This document shows positions 16,593 through 25,934 of a stretch of DNA of 64,000 bases, in pieces. Each line of letters begins with the position of its first letter. The first letter of the stretch is position 1. The notes under the pieces were generated by a model. The model saw nothing but the letters and a program-made list of their open reading frames with translations. It made no database searches and was not told the origin of the DNA. Origin of the DNA: Clostridia bacterium (GTDB lineage Bacteria; Bacillota; Clostridia; Oscillospirales; Acutalibacteraceae); the NCBI GenBank assembly GCA_017516485.1, contig JAFXCH010000025.1:1-64000 (forward strand), written 5' to 3'. Both the position numbers and the translations under genes were made by a program.

Positions 16593-17966
16593 ATGAAAAA
16601 AGAGCTTCATGATTACGACGTATTCCCGAAGGTTTTCCCGAAAGACAAAGAGGTTGAAATCACAATCAAGCCCCTTGGTGCACACGCAGCATTCACAAAA
16701 GACGAATACTATATGGAAATTCTTCCGCTTACAACGGGTCCTCGTTGGGCATTCCCCGACACTTCACTTGCGACAGAGGAATTCAAAGTAAAACCCGACC
16801 CCGACGGTTGCATACGCATAAAGCACGTATTCAAAGGCGAGCAGGAGCACTATGTGCGTATTCTCAAGGATAATCTGAGAAAGGATTTTCAGTTTTCCGT
16901 TTACTCGGTAAGCGAAGACCTCGTTGGCAGATATCCTTTTGCCGGCGACCTTCATATGCATACTTTCCGTTCAGACGGCGGTCAGTCGCCTGCAGTTGTT
17001 GCCGCTAACTATCGCAGACACGGCTATGATTTCCTTGCAATAACAGACCATCGACGTTATTATCCTTCACTTGAAGCAATTGATGCATACAAGGATGTTG
17101 ACATCGAATATACGCTCATCCCCGGCGAAGAGGTGCATATGCCTAAGGGAGATTCACACCATACCAATGATGTGCATATGGTAAACTTCGGCGGTAAATA
17201 CAGCATCAACGCACTCACAACCGCAAACTCACACATCGAAGAAGTCGGCGATGACAAGAGCAAACGCAGTATTGACGGCAACTGCCCTGAAACAATGACA
17301 AAAGAAGAATTCTGGGATACTATTGATAAGTATGCCGAAACATTAGATATCCCCGAAGGTGTTGAGAGGTTCCCCTTTGCCTGCTGTACATGGATTACTG
17401 AACAGGTACGAAAAGCAGACGGCTTAAGCATTTTCGCTCACCCTTATTGGATTGCGGATGTTTTCCATGTACCGGATTCACTTACTGACGCATTGTTTGA
17501 GAAAAAAGCATTTGATGCATTTGAAGTACTCGGCGGTGAAAGCTACTTTGCACAAAACGGCTTCCAGACTATCTACTACTATGATCAGTGTGCAAAGGGT
17601 AACAAAGTACCTATCGTAGGCAGTACCGACAGCCACAGCAGTTTCAACAACCGTAACGCTTTTATCTGCTCTACAATCGTATTCGCACCCGAAAACACAA
17701 GAGAAAGCATCATCAGCTCAATCAAGGATTATTACAGTGTTGCAGTTGACACGATCAGTGCAGAATACCGTATGGTCGGCGATTTCAGACTTGTACGCTA
17801 CGCAAGCTTCCTTTACGAAAACTTCTTCCCGCTTCACGATGAACTTTGCTACGAAGAAGGTCTGCTGATGAAGAGATACGCCACAGGCGAAGAGGACGCA
17901 GAAGCTCAGCTCAAGGCAATTCAGGGCAGAATGAAGAGACAGAGAGAGAAATACTTCGCATTTTAA
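16593..17966 (+). CDS. PHP-domain protein with N-terminal beta domain
   Basis: A 457-residue protein. Residues 1-115 look like a beta-sandwich domain (many short strands, no recognised motif). A PHP domain follows: GDLHMHTFRSDGG near residue 120, AITDHRRY, GEEVHMPKGDSHHTNDVHMV (an insertion rich in His), IFAHPYW and GSTDSHSS. The last 70 residues are helical and basic. It is probably a metal-dependent phosphoesterase, but neither substrate nor pathway is visible. AAAGGAGAGCTGAAA precedes the ATG. It is monocistronic, with a strong promoter and a strong terminator. Confidence 0.85.
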   Translation: MKKELHDYDVFPKVFPKDKEVEITIKPLGAHAAFTKDEYYMEILPLTTGPRWAFPDTSLATEEFKVKPDPDGCIRIKHVFKGEQEHYVRILKDNLRKDFQFSVYSVSEDLVGRYPFAGDLHMHTFRSDGGQSPAVVAANYRRHGYDFLAITDHRRYYPSLEAIDAYKDVDIEYTLIPGEEVHMPKGDSHHTNDVHMVNFGGKYSINALTTANSHIEEVGDDKSKRSIDGNCPETMTKEEFWDTIDKYAETLDIPEGVERFPFACCTWITEQVRKADGLSIFAHPYWIADVFHVPDSLTDALFEKKAFDAFEVLGGESYFAQNGFQTIYYYDQCAKGNKVPIVGSTDSHSSFNNRNAFICSTIVFAPENTRESIISSIKDYYSVAVDTISAEYRMVGDFRLVRYASFLYENFFPLHDELCYEEGLLMKRYATGEEDAEAQLKAIQGRMKRQREKYFAF

Positions 17967-17990
17967 AACAAACCCGGCCCTTTAAATCAA

Positions 17991-18028
17991 CCCCGATTTG
18001 TACTACTCTACAAATCGGGGTTTTATTT
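17991..18028 (+). terminator. Rho-independent terminator
   Basis: A perfect 12-bp stem CCCCGATTTGTA/TACAAATCGGGG with a 6-base loop, then TTTTATTT. It ends the PHP transcript. Confidence 0.9.
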
Positions 18029-18038
18029 ATTATTAAAG

Positions 18039-18067
18039 TTGACTTTTTTATAATATAAAGGTAAAAT
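18039..18067 (+). promoter_or_regulatory. SigA promoter of proS
   Basis: TTGACT, 17 bases, TAAAAT, 42 bases before the proS ATG. The leader is too short for a T-box. Confidence 0.75.
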
Positions 18068-18109
18068 AAGGGATGTTGTAATTTTGAAGTTACTTTTGGA
18101 GGTTTTGAA

Positions 18110-19822
18110 ATGAAACTCGATAAACTCGTCGGCGAAAGATTTAAAGAAAAGCCGTCAGACTGTATAATCGAAAGCCACGCTCTCACCGTCAGAGGCGGCT
18201 ACATCAAAAACGTTGCTAACGGCATCTACTCTTCATATATGCCCATGCGCAGAATCACAAAGAAGATTGAAAACATCATCCGTGAGGAGATGGACAAAAT
18301 CGACGGTCAGGAAGTTCAGTTCCCCGTTGTTATGCCTGCTTCTCTTTGGGAAGAAAGCGGCAGATACGAGTCAATCGGCAGTGAGCTTCTCCGCTTCAGC
18401 GACAGAAACAAGAGCCCGATGGTACTCGGTATGACTCACGAAGAGGCAGCCGTTCACCTTGTTCGCGACTATGCAAACAGCTACAACAAGTATCCCTTTA
18501 TGATATACCAGATTCAGACTAAATTCCGTGACGAGGGCAGACCCAGAGCAGGTCTTATCCGCGTACGTGAATTTACAATGAAGGATGCATACTCATTCCA
18601 CACATCACAGGAAGACCTTGAGCAGTACTATGACCGCTGCTACGAAGCATACAACCGCATCTTTGCACGCTGCGGTATTCCTGAGGTTGTTACTGTCAAG
18701 TCCGACTCAGGTATGATGGGCGGCAGTGTTTCACACGAATATATGCTTCTCACAGCTGCAGGTGAAGACAGCATTGCAGTATGCAGTGAGTGTGATTTCA
18801 GAGCAAACATCGAAGCTGCACCCTGCATCGTTGAAAACGAAGCTGACACAGTACTTGAAGAGCTTGCACTCGTACACACACCCGATATGCACACAATCGA
18901 AGAAGTATGCGGTTTCCTCAACTCAACTGCTGAAAAATCCTGCAAGGCTGTTGTTTACCAGAGAAACGCTGACGACACATATATTGTTGCATTTGTCAGA
19001 GGCGACCTTGAGGTCAACGAGACAAAGCTCCGTAATACTGTCGGCTGTGAAATTCACCCTGCAGAGATTACAGATGGCTGCGGTATTATCGCAGGCTTCA
19101 TCGGCCCTTACAATATGGACGAGCGTGTTACTGTTGTTATTGACGGCTCACTCAAGGGTACAACAAACCTCGTCTGCGGTGCAAACAAGCTCGACTACCA
19201 CTACACAGGCTTCAACATTGAGCGTGACCTTGGTGAAGTTGAATACGCAGACGTTGCCGCTATTAAAGACGGTGGTATCTGCCCGCAGTGCGGCAAGCAC
19301 AGCATAAACCTTTCAAGAGGCATCGAGGTTGGTAACATCTTCCAGCTCGGCACAAAATACACAAAGTCAATGGGTATGACTTACCTTGACAGCAACGGTC
19401 AGGAGCAGTACCCCATTATGGGTTGCTACGGTATCGGTGTAGGCAGACTTGCCGCAAGCGTATGTGAGGCATACCACGATAATTACGGTCCCATCTGGCC
19501 GATGTCAATTGCACCCTGGCAGGTACACCTCTGCTGTGTACGCTCCGACGACGTTGCAACAAAAGAATGTGCAGACAAGCTTTATGAAGAGCTTCAGGCT
19601 GCAGGTGTTGAGGTTATTTACGATGACCGTAAGGTAAGCGCCGGCTTTATGTTCTCCGATGCCGATCTTCTCGGTGTACCGCTTAGAATTATTGCAAGCC
19701 CGAGAAACCTTAAAGAAAACGTTTGCGAAATCGTAAGCAGAGATAAGACAATCAGCCAGAAAACAGAAATCGGCGAAGTTGTTGAAACAATCAAAAACCT
19801 CATCAGCGAAATGATGAAATAA
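18110..19822 (+). CDS. proS: Prolyl-tRNA synthetase
   Basis: Class II aminoacyl-tRNA synthetase charging tRNA-Pro. The 570-residue product is the bacterial type: class II core with motif 2 (FRDEGRPRAGLIRVREFTMKDAYSFH), an inserted editing-like domain (residues 225-385), motif 3 in GCYGIGVGRLAA, and the anticodon-binding domain at the C-terminus. The length is typical. TTTGGAGGTTTTGAA precedes the ATG. It is monocistronic with its own promoter and a shared downstream terminator. Confidence 0.97.
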   Translation: MKLDKLVGERFKEKPSDCIIESHALTVRGGYIKNVANGIYSSYMPMRRITKKIENIIREEMDKIDGQEVQFPVVMPASLWEESGRYESIGSELLRFSDRNKSPMVLGMTHEEAAVHLVRDYANSYNKYPFMIYQIQTKFRDEGRPRAGLIRVREFTMKDAYSFHTSQEDLEQYYDRCYEAYNRIFARCGIPEVVTVKSDSGMMGGSVSHEYMLLTAAGEDSIAVCSECDFRANIEAAPCIVENEADTVLEELALVHTPDMHTIEEVCGFLNSTAEKSCKAVVYQRNADDTYIVAFVRGDLEVNETKLRNTVGCEIHPAEITDGCGIIAGFIGPYNMDERVTVVIDGSLKGTTNLVCGANKLDYHYTGFNIERDLGEVEYADVAAIKDGGICPQCGKHSINLSRGIEVGNIFQLGTKYTKSMGMTYLDSNGQEQYPIMGCYGIGVGRLAASVCEAYHDNYGPIWPMSIAPWQVHLCCVRSDDVATKECADKLYEELQAAGVEVIYDDRKVSAGFMFSDADLLGVPLRIIASPRNLKENVCEIVSRDKTISQKTEIGEVVETIKNLISEMMK

Positions 19823-19838
19823 ACCTAATAAAAAATAA

Positions 19839-19880
19839 AAATCAGTGATTACCCTGCCAAAGGATAATCACTGATTTATT
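19839..19880. terminator. Bidirectional terminator
   Basis: AAATCAGTGATTA/TAATCACTGATTT (13 bp, 19839-19876) between convergent genes. It has TTATTTTTAT after it on the plus strand and TTTATTTTTT on the minus strand. Confidence 0.88.
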
Positions 19881-19881
19881 T

Positions 19882-21720
19882 TTATACTGTAGGTTCGGTA
19901 GGAACTATAGTCGGAGGTAATGTCGGAGGCTCTGTGAAAGCAGGCTCTGTAACCTCAGGCTCGGTTGAAGGTTCGGTTGAAGGCTCATCGGGTGTATCTG
20001 TACTGCCGGAATCGGTGGGAGATTCAGGTTCTGAACCTGTGATATCCTCAGTAGTAGCGGCAGGACCCCATACACGCAGAGTTACCTTTGTACCCTTCGG
20101 ATACAACTGGCCGATAGCAACATTAGCAACAGACTGAACGGTGCCTTCGGTATGAGTACCGTCATTGTCGAGCTCTTCTTTTGAAACATCGAACTTGAGT
20201 TTCATAAGAGCCTCTGCCGCAGCCTCATAATCCATACCTATTATAGAAGGCGAAAGCTCAAACATCTCATCGCCCTTTGAAACAGTAAGCACAATTTTTA
20301 CGCCTGCATTTACTTCGCTTCCTGCTTCAACGCTTTGTGAAATGATAATACCTGCTTCTATCTTATCACTGTAAGCTTCATTTTTCTCAAATCTGAAGTT
20401 ATTTTTCCATGCGTTGTTATTGATTACCTCAATATAATTACGATTGGCGAAGTTCGGAACTTCAACCTTTTCTTCTCTTGTCTGCTCTTCTGCAACTTCG
20501 GTCTCTTCTTTATCATTACCGATATTAAGACCCATTTCATCGCCAAAAGCAATAAGCACAATAAGGAAAATAAGAAGACCCACTATTGCACTTATAAGTG
20601 CTGAACGGATAATTATCATCCTGTTCTTTGAAGTTTCGGTGTTATTTTTAGCCGGTTCAGCAGCATTTTGTGAAACAGGCTGATATTCAGATACAGGTGC
20701 AACCGGCGGTGCAGAATTCTGCGGTGTCTGGAACTCTGTACCTGATGCAGCAGCCGCAACGGGAGAAGCTGAAAGGTCAGCACGAAGCTGCTCAACAGTA
20801 CGCGTGCGTTCCTCGGGCATTATTTGCAAAGCATTTATAAGGCCGTTTATTACATAAGCCGGAAGCTGTTCGGCAAATCTGCCCGGCACCATAAGCCTGT
20901 CGTTTGTAAGTCTGTCGGTTGCTTCGATAGGATCACTGCCGATAAGAGCACGGTAGAGTGTAGCAGCAAAAGCATAGATATCTGTAGCAGGTCCCTGCTT
21001 ACCTTCAAAGCCGTACTGCTCGATTGCGGCATAGCCCGGGAAAAGCTGAGCTGCAAGGTCACTTTTTGCCGTACGAGCCTGCCATATGCTGAACCCGCCG
21101 ATTCGCATCTTGCCGTCCTGACCAATCTGAAGAGTAAGCGGAGAGATACCGCGATGAATTATACCTGCGGTGTGAAGCATACCGAGCGTAGAAAGCACAG
21201 GCATAAACAGTGCCCTTGCCCTCTCCCACGTAATATAGCCTGTTTTAAGGCGAAGAAGATAGTCGCGCAGAGTTATGCTCTTTACATATTCACAAATAGC
21301 ATATGCCGTTGAATTCTCTTCAATAACATCGTACACATTGACAAGTGCGGAAAGGCCGCCCATTCGGCTGAGTTTACGCCAAAGCTCAACAAAGTCTGCC
21401 ATACACTCTCTGTAAGAAAGCTCGCAACCTGACATAACCGTAACTTCTTTGGTACCGATAGTTCTTGTTGCAAGTGTATCAGGCAAAAACTCGCGTATAG
21501 TTACGGGCTTTTTATCGTTTATATCCCATGCTATGTATGTAGCACCGTCACCGTTATACTCAAGCAGTTTACCTACAAGGTAACGGTTGGCAATAACCGT
21601 CCTTACAGCAAGATAAGGCGCCATCTGCATTGTTTCGACATGGAAGCCGCAATGAGGACACTGCTGCACCTCGCCGATTTCTTTCATACAGCCCATACAC
21701 AGATGTTCACTGTTAATCAT
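19882..21720 (-). CDS. PASTA-domain membrane protein with degenerate kinase domain (pseudokinase)
   Basis: A 612-residue protein. An N-terminal zinc ribbon (CMGC...CPHC, residues 8-25) is followed by a Ser/Thr kinase fold (about residues 47-325), one membrane helix near residues 370-392, two PASTA repeats outside the cell, and a Pro/Ser/Thr-rich tail. The catalytic residues look lost: the VAIK lysine is Arg (VTIREF), HRD is HRG with the following Asn also absent (HRGISPLTL), and DFG is GGF. The fold is kept, with PGYAAIEQYG and TDIYAFAATLY. It should sense or bind cell wall through PASTA but is unlikely to phosphorylate. Start uncertain: ATG 21720 is chosen so the zinc ribbon comes first; ATG 21795 is also open. 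Confidence 0.85.
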   Translation of the reverse strand: MINSEHLCMGCMKEIGEVQQCPHCGFHVETMQMAPYLAVRTVIANRYLVGKLLEYNGDGATYIAWDINDKKPVTIREFLPDTLATRTIGTKEVTVMSGCELSYRECMADFVELWRKLSRMGGLSALVNVYDVIEENSTAYAICEYVKSITLRDYLLRLKTGYITWERARALFMPVLSTLGMLHTAGIIHRGISPLTLQIGQDGKMRIGGFSIWQARTAKSDLAAQLFPGYAAIEQYGFEGKQGPATDIYAFAATLYRALIGSDPIEATDRLTNDRLMVPGRFAEQLPAYVINGLINALQIMPEERTRTVEQLRADLSASPVAAAASGTEFQTPQNSAPPVAPVSEYQPVSQNAAEPAKNNTETSKNRMIIIRSALISAIVGLLIFLIVLIAFGDEMGLNIGNDKEETEVAEEQTREEKVEVPNFANRNYIEVINNNAWKNNFRFEKNEAYSDKIEAGIIISQSVEAGSEVNAGVKIVLTVSKGDEMFELSPSIIGMDYEAAAEALMKLKFDVSKEELDNDGTHTEGTVQSVANVAIGQLYPKGTKVTLRVWGPAATTEDITGSEPESPTDSGSTDTPDEPSTEPSTEPEVTEPAFTEPPTLPPTIVPTEPTV

Positions 21721-21870
21721 AAATCGCCACACGACACACGGCAAAGTTGCCGGGTCATCTTCCTTTCCTGAATAATCGATAAGAAATGAAAACATTTTTC
21801 AACATAAAGTTATAGTTATTGTATCATTTTTATTATAATTAGTCAAATATATATCAGTTACAAATTGTTA

Positions 21871-21918
21871 CAAAACAAAAAACAGCGAAGTGTTTGCAAG
21901 AGCGTTACACTTCGCTGT
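21871..21918 (-). terminator. Rho-independent terminator of gdpP
   Basis: ACAGCGAAGTGT/ACACTTCGCTGT (12 bp) with TTTTTTGTTTTG following on the minus strand, just past the gdpP stop. Confidence 0.88.
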
Positions 21919-21924
21919 ATACAC

Positions 21925-23880
21925 TTATAATTTGGAATAATACTCATCAACCGCAGCAAAAAGCCGTGTTGTGGCAGTTTCACGGTCACAACCTGCAAGC
22001 TGTGCCGCCGCCATTGTCTGATGACCGCCGCCGCCGAGAATTTCCATTATAACCTGAACATTTATCTCACCCAATGAACGGGCTGAAATATTCATTGTAC
22101 CGTCCGTATCGAACATTACAAAAGATGCCTTTATTGAGTCTATGTTGAGCATTTCATCTGCCGCCTGTGCTGAGATAGTGCGTATGTCGGGTGAATTGAT
22201 ATCCGAATAAGCTATAGCACAGTCACGGTAAACCTCCGCACCGTCAATAACATCGTTACGAAGCTTGAAATTTTCCATCTTGTTCATAAACAAACGGCGA
22301 ACTTTAACCGTATCCGCGCCCTTGCTTCGCAGGAATGCCGCCGCTTCAAAGGTACGCACGCCTGCTCTTAACGCAAAATTACGCGTATCAAGCATTATAC
22401 CTGCAAGCAAAGCATTTGCTTCGCAGTCGGTAATCACAGGCTTGACAGGCATATACTGAAGAAGTTCAGACACCATTTCACCTGCTGAAGAAGCACTCGG
22501 GTCGTGCTGGAAAACTATACTGTTATTTATAAAGTCAACATTCTTTCGGTGATGATCGATAACAATAACGGTTTTTGCAAGACGATAAAGTTCAGCGCTT
22601 TCAAGCACCTCTGCCCTGTGAGTATCAACAATCACAAGCAGAGTATCCTTGGATATTATTTTTTCTGCCTCAGCCGCTGTTATAAACCCGTCAGGATACT
22701 TAACCTCCGCCATATCAATCAGCGACTTTGCAAGAGATTGCTTACGGTTGATAACGATATGTGACGGCTTACCCAGAGACCTTGCGGCACAAAGCATACC
22801 GATTGCAGAACCTACGCTGTCAAGGTCAGAAAATCTGTGACCCATTATTAAAATATCAGAGCTGTTTTCCATCAACTTCTGAATTGCAGAGGCAACTATA
22901 CGTGTGCGTGCCTTACTGCGCTTTTCAATACCCTTTGACATACCGCCGAAGAAATCGTAGGAATCGTTTTTAAGTATTGCCGCCTGGTCACCGCCTCTGC
23001 CTATAGCCATATCGAGTGCCTGACGGGCATTTTTCTCACCCTCTCGCAAAGTAGTTCCGCTGCTGATACCGATTGAGAGAGTTATACCTACAACTTTATC
23101 GTCGTAACTGTAGGAACGGATTTCGTCAAGTATACTGAATTTACGCTCGGTCATTCCGATAAGATCGCGCTCTTCGCATATAACAAGAAATCTACCGTCG
23201 CCGAGTTTGCGGATAACGCAGCCGTATTCGGCAAGCCAGTTGTCAATCAACTGTTCTGCACCGCTTCGCATAGCATTTGCATCACTGTCAGAATAGCCCT
23301 GCATAAGCTCATCTATATTATCGATACATATAAGCATAACGCTCGGACGCGAAAGTTTATACTCGTAATAAACCTTTCTCATCTGTGTTTCGTCGGAAAA
23401 AACCAAAGCATAGCAAGACTCATCGCGCAACTGCATCGGGAAAGGATATACCGAATAGGATCGGTCAGCTATATCTGTATAAAGCTTATCGTGAGTAGCT
23501 ATATCCCTCACTTTATGATTACCCAGAAACTGTCCGACATCGTCACTTGAAAGCTTCACGCCATCGAGCACACGTGACTCAAACAGAGAATTGAACCACA
23601 GCACCTTACCCTCGGTTGTAGTTACAAGTACGGGCAGAGGAAAAGCAGACAGCTTGGCTGACTCTGAAAAGTCAAGCGCAGTGCTTACGGTTTTTACAAG
23701 CTCATGTGAACGGCTTATCGAAATCGCACTTGTGACAAAGCTGAGTGCTAACAACACAACAAACAGTGCAAGCTCAATCAAAGCAACGGTTTCATTATAA
23801 GAAAATGTAATCAGGCAGGTTATAAAGCAAACGGCAAAAACACACAGTATAACCAGATTGTTTTTCAGAAAACGCAACAA
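21925..23880 (-). CDS. gdpP: Cyclic-di-AMP phosphodiesterase GdpP
   Basis: GdpP (YybT) hydrolyses c-di-AMP to pApA and so affects potassium balance and wall stress. The 651-residue product has the full layout: two membrane helices (residues 5-55), a PAS-like domain, a degenerate GGDEF domain (residues 175-305), then DHH and DHHA1 domains with GHRFSDLDSVGSAIGM, VIVDTHR, VIDHHRK and EILGGGGHQTMAA. Start TTG 23880 with GGAGG 8 bases upstream. It follows the RNase J gene with a 3-base gap, so the two form an operon. Confidence 0.96.
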   Translation of the reverse strand: MLRFLKNNLVILCVFAVCFITCLITFSYNETVALIELALFVVLLALSFVTSAISISRSHELVKTVSTALDFSESAKLSAFPLPVLVTTTEGKVLWFNSLFESRVLDGVKLSSDDVGQFLGNHKVRDIATHDKLYTDIADRSYSVYPFPMQLRDESCYALVFSDETQMRKVYYEYKLSRPSVMLICIDNIDELMQGYSDSDANAMRSGAEQLIDNWLAEYGCVIRKLGDGRFLVICEERDLIGMTERKFSILDEIRSYSYDDKVVGITLSIGISSGTTLREGEKNARQALDMAIGRGGDQAAILKNDSYDFFGGMSKGIEKRSKARTRIVASAIQKLMENSSDILIMGHRFSDLDSVGSAIGMLCAARSLGKPSHIVINRKQSLAKSLIDMAEVKYPDGFITAAEAEKIISKDTLLVIVDTHRAEVLESAELYRLAKTVIVIDHHRKNVDFINNSIVFQHDPSASSAGEMVSELLQYMPVKPVITDCEANALLAGIMLDTRNFALRAGVRTFEAAAFLRSKGADTVKVRRLFMNKMENFKLRNDVIDGAEVYRDCAIAYSDINSPDIRTISAQAADEMLNIDSIKASFVMFDTDGTMNISARSLGEINVQVIMEILGGGGHQTMAAAQLAGCDRETATTRLFAAVDEYYSKL

Positions 23881-23883
23881 TTT

Positions 23884-25731
23884 TTATACCTCCATAATAA
23901 CGGGCACAATCATCGGACTCCTTCTTGTTTTTTCAAAAACAAAACGGGATATATCATCTCTGACTCTTGTTTTGGCTGCAAGAATATCCGACGGATTTCT
24001 GCCCAGACGCTCATCAAGCGTATTGTATGCAAGGCGCTTTGCCTGCTCAATAAGTTCTTCCGACTCTTTGACATAGACGAAGCCTCTTGTTATAACCTCA
24101 GGACCCGATACAATATATCCGGTATCAGCTTCAATGCAGGCTGTGATAATAATAATACCATCCTGCGAAAGATGCTTACGGTCACGAAGGACAATACTGC
24201 CGACATCGCCGACACCCGAGCCGTCAACATAAACCTTACCTGCAGGGACACTGCCTGCTACCCGGACAGAATCATCGCTCATTTCTACAAGCAAGCCGTT
24301 ATCGGCAACGATTATATTCTTACGGTCAATACCCATTGACTCGGCAAGAATTCTGTGTTTCTGAAGGTGCTTCTGCTCACCGTGCACGGGAATAAAATAC
24401 TTGGGTTTGACAAGGCTCATTATCATTTTGAGCTCTTCCTGACAGGCGTGACCCGAAACATGCACATCGTACATCTTCTCGTATATAACCTCTGCACCGA
24501 GCTTCATCAGCTCATTTACAACCTTACCGACTGTTTTTTCGTTGCCGGGAATAGGTGTTGCAGAGATAATTATATAATCCATTGGTCCGATTTCGACCTT
24601 GCGGTGGTCGGAAAAAGCCATACGGCTGAGTGCCGACATAGGCTCACCCTGACTGCCCGTTGTAATTATAACAAGCTTATCATCGGGATAACGCTTGATT
24701 GTATCGATACTGACAATGGTGCCTTCAGGCACGTCAATATAACCGAGCTCTTTAGCAACGGCAACCACATTTTCAAGGCTTCTGCCGGAAAGCACAACCT
24801 TTCTGCCCAGAGCAGCGGCACTGTTGATAATCTGCTGCACACGGTGGATATTGGATGCGAAGGTTGCAACGATAATTCTGCGGTTACCTGCGCTGTGGAA
24901 AAGACGGTCAAACGACTCGCCTACCTTACTTTCACTCTCGGTATAACCGGGACGCTCGGCATTGGTAGAATCGGACAGAAGGCACATTACGCCTTCTGTA
25001 CCTATCTGGGCAAAGCGTGCAAGGTCGATAGGCTCACCGTCGATAGGTGTAGTATCTATCTTGAAGTCACCCATCTGCACAACAGTGCCGCCGTCACACC
25101 GTACGGCAAGCGCAACCGCATCGGGAATAGAGTGATTGACATGAATAAGTTCAACCTCAAATTCACCGAGTTTAATACGGTCACCCGGCTTTACTACATT
25201 CAGCTTTGCAGAAGAAAGGAGATTATGCTCCTTGAGTTTACCCTGAATAAGACCGATTGTAAGTTTAGTTGAATAAATCGGAATATTTACGGACTTGAGA
25301 AGATATGCAAGGCCGCCAATATGGTCCTCGTGACCATGAGTAACAACAACTCCCTTGATTTTGTCGATATTCTTTTCTACATAAGAGAAATCCGGCAAAA
25401 CAAGATCAACACCGGGAAGGTCCGCATCAGGAAAAGCAAGTCCGCAATCGACAAGGAGCATACTCTCGCCGTATTCGTAGAGAGTCATATTCTTACCAAC
25501 TTCGTTAAGTCCGCCGAGAAAAGCGATACGAATAGGCTTTTTGGGAGCCTTTTTCTGTTGCTTTTGCTTATGGCGCTGAGCCTTCTGCTGCTTTGCAGGA
25601 CGCTGGTGCTGAGGCTCTGCTGCAGCACTGCGTTTAGGAGGAATGCGTGAATAACGCGAAAATTTTGAAGCCTTATTCTGCTTCTTTTTTTCATTGGCAG
25701 ACTTATCGCTGCCGTAATGTTTATCTGACAT
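23884..25731 (-). CDS. rnj: Ribonuclease J
   Basis: A metallo-beta-lactamase/beta-CASP nuclease with 5' exonuclease and endonuclease activity in mRNA decay. The 615-residue product has an N-terminal basic extension of about 70 residues rich in Lys, Arg and Gln, then the core (IAFLGGLNEVGKNMTLYEYG, THGHEDHIGGLAYLL, LLSDSTNAERPG, TGSQGEPMSALSRMA, VSGHACQEELKMIM, FIPVHGEQKHL). The usual RNase J is about 555 residues, and the excess is the basic tail. There is no clear ribosome site before either ATG (25731 or 25770), so the start is uncertain. Confidence 0.95.
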   Translation of the reverse strand: MSDKHYGSDKSANEKKKQNKASKFSRYSRIPPKRSAAAEPQHQRPAKQQKAQRHKQKQQKKAPKKPIRIAFLGGLNEVGKNMTLYEYGESMLLVDCGLAFPDADLPGVDLVLPDFSYVEKNIDKIKGVVVTHGHEDHIGGLAYLLKSVNIPIYSTKLTIGLIQGKLKEHNLLSSAKLNVVKPGDRIKLGEFEVELIHVNHSIPDAVALAVRCDGGTVVQMGDFKIDTTPIDGEPIDLARFAQIGTEGVMCLLSDSTNAERPGYTESESKVGESFDRLFHSAGNRRIIVATFASNIHRVQQIINSAAALGRKVVLSGRSLENVVAVAKELGYIDVPEGTIVSIDTIKRYPDDKLVIITTGSQGEPMSALSRMAFSDHRKVEIGPMDYIIISATPIPGNEKTVGKVVNELMKLGAEVIYEKMYDVHVSGHACQEELKMIMSLVKPKYFIPVHGEQKHLQKHRILAESMGIDRKNIIVADNGLLVEMSDDSVRVAGSVPAGKVYVDGSGVGDVGSIVLRDRKHLSQDGIIIITACIEADTGYIVSGPEVITRGFVYVKESEELIEQAKRLAYNTLDERLGRNPSDILAAKTRVRDDISRFVFEKTRRSPMIVPVIMEV

Positions 25732-25934
25732 AAAAATACGGTTGTGTGGCTTAAAAGATAATAAAAGCATAAGCCGACGGCAAACGTCAGCCTTCGAACT
25801 GATTGAATTCTGATTTTAAATCAGCCACAAAAATTCCTTTCTTTAAAATTTTATTTATATATGCTCTGTCTAACGCCCAAGACAGAAAAATCCAAATTAT
25901 TCCGTTTAAATTATATATTATAATAAATTAAAAG

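Noticed and set aside
18021..18109. Possible T-box leader of proS
   Set aside because: Only about 40 bases separate the promoter from the ATG, too short for a T-box.
24355..25272. A 305-codon open frame on the plus strand inside the RNase J gene
   Set aside because: It is antisense to a gene with clear family motifs, has no ribosome site and no recognisable domain.
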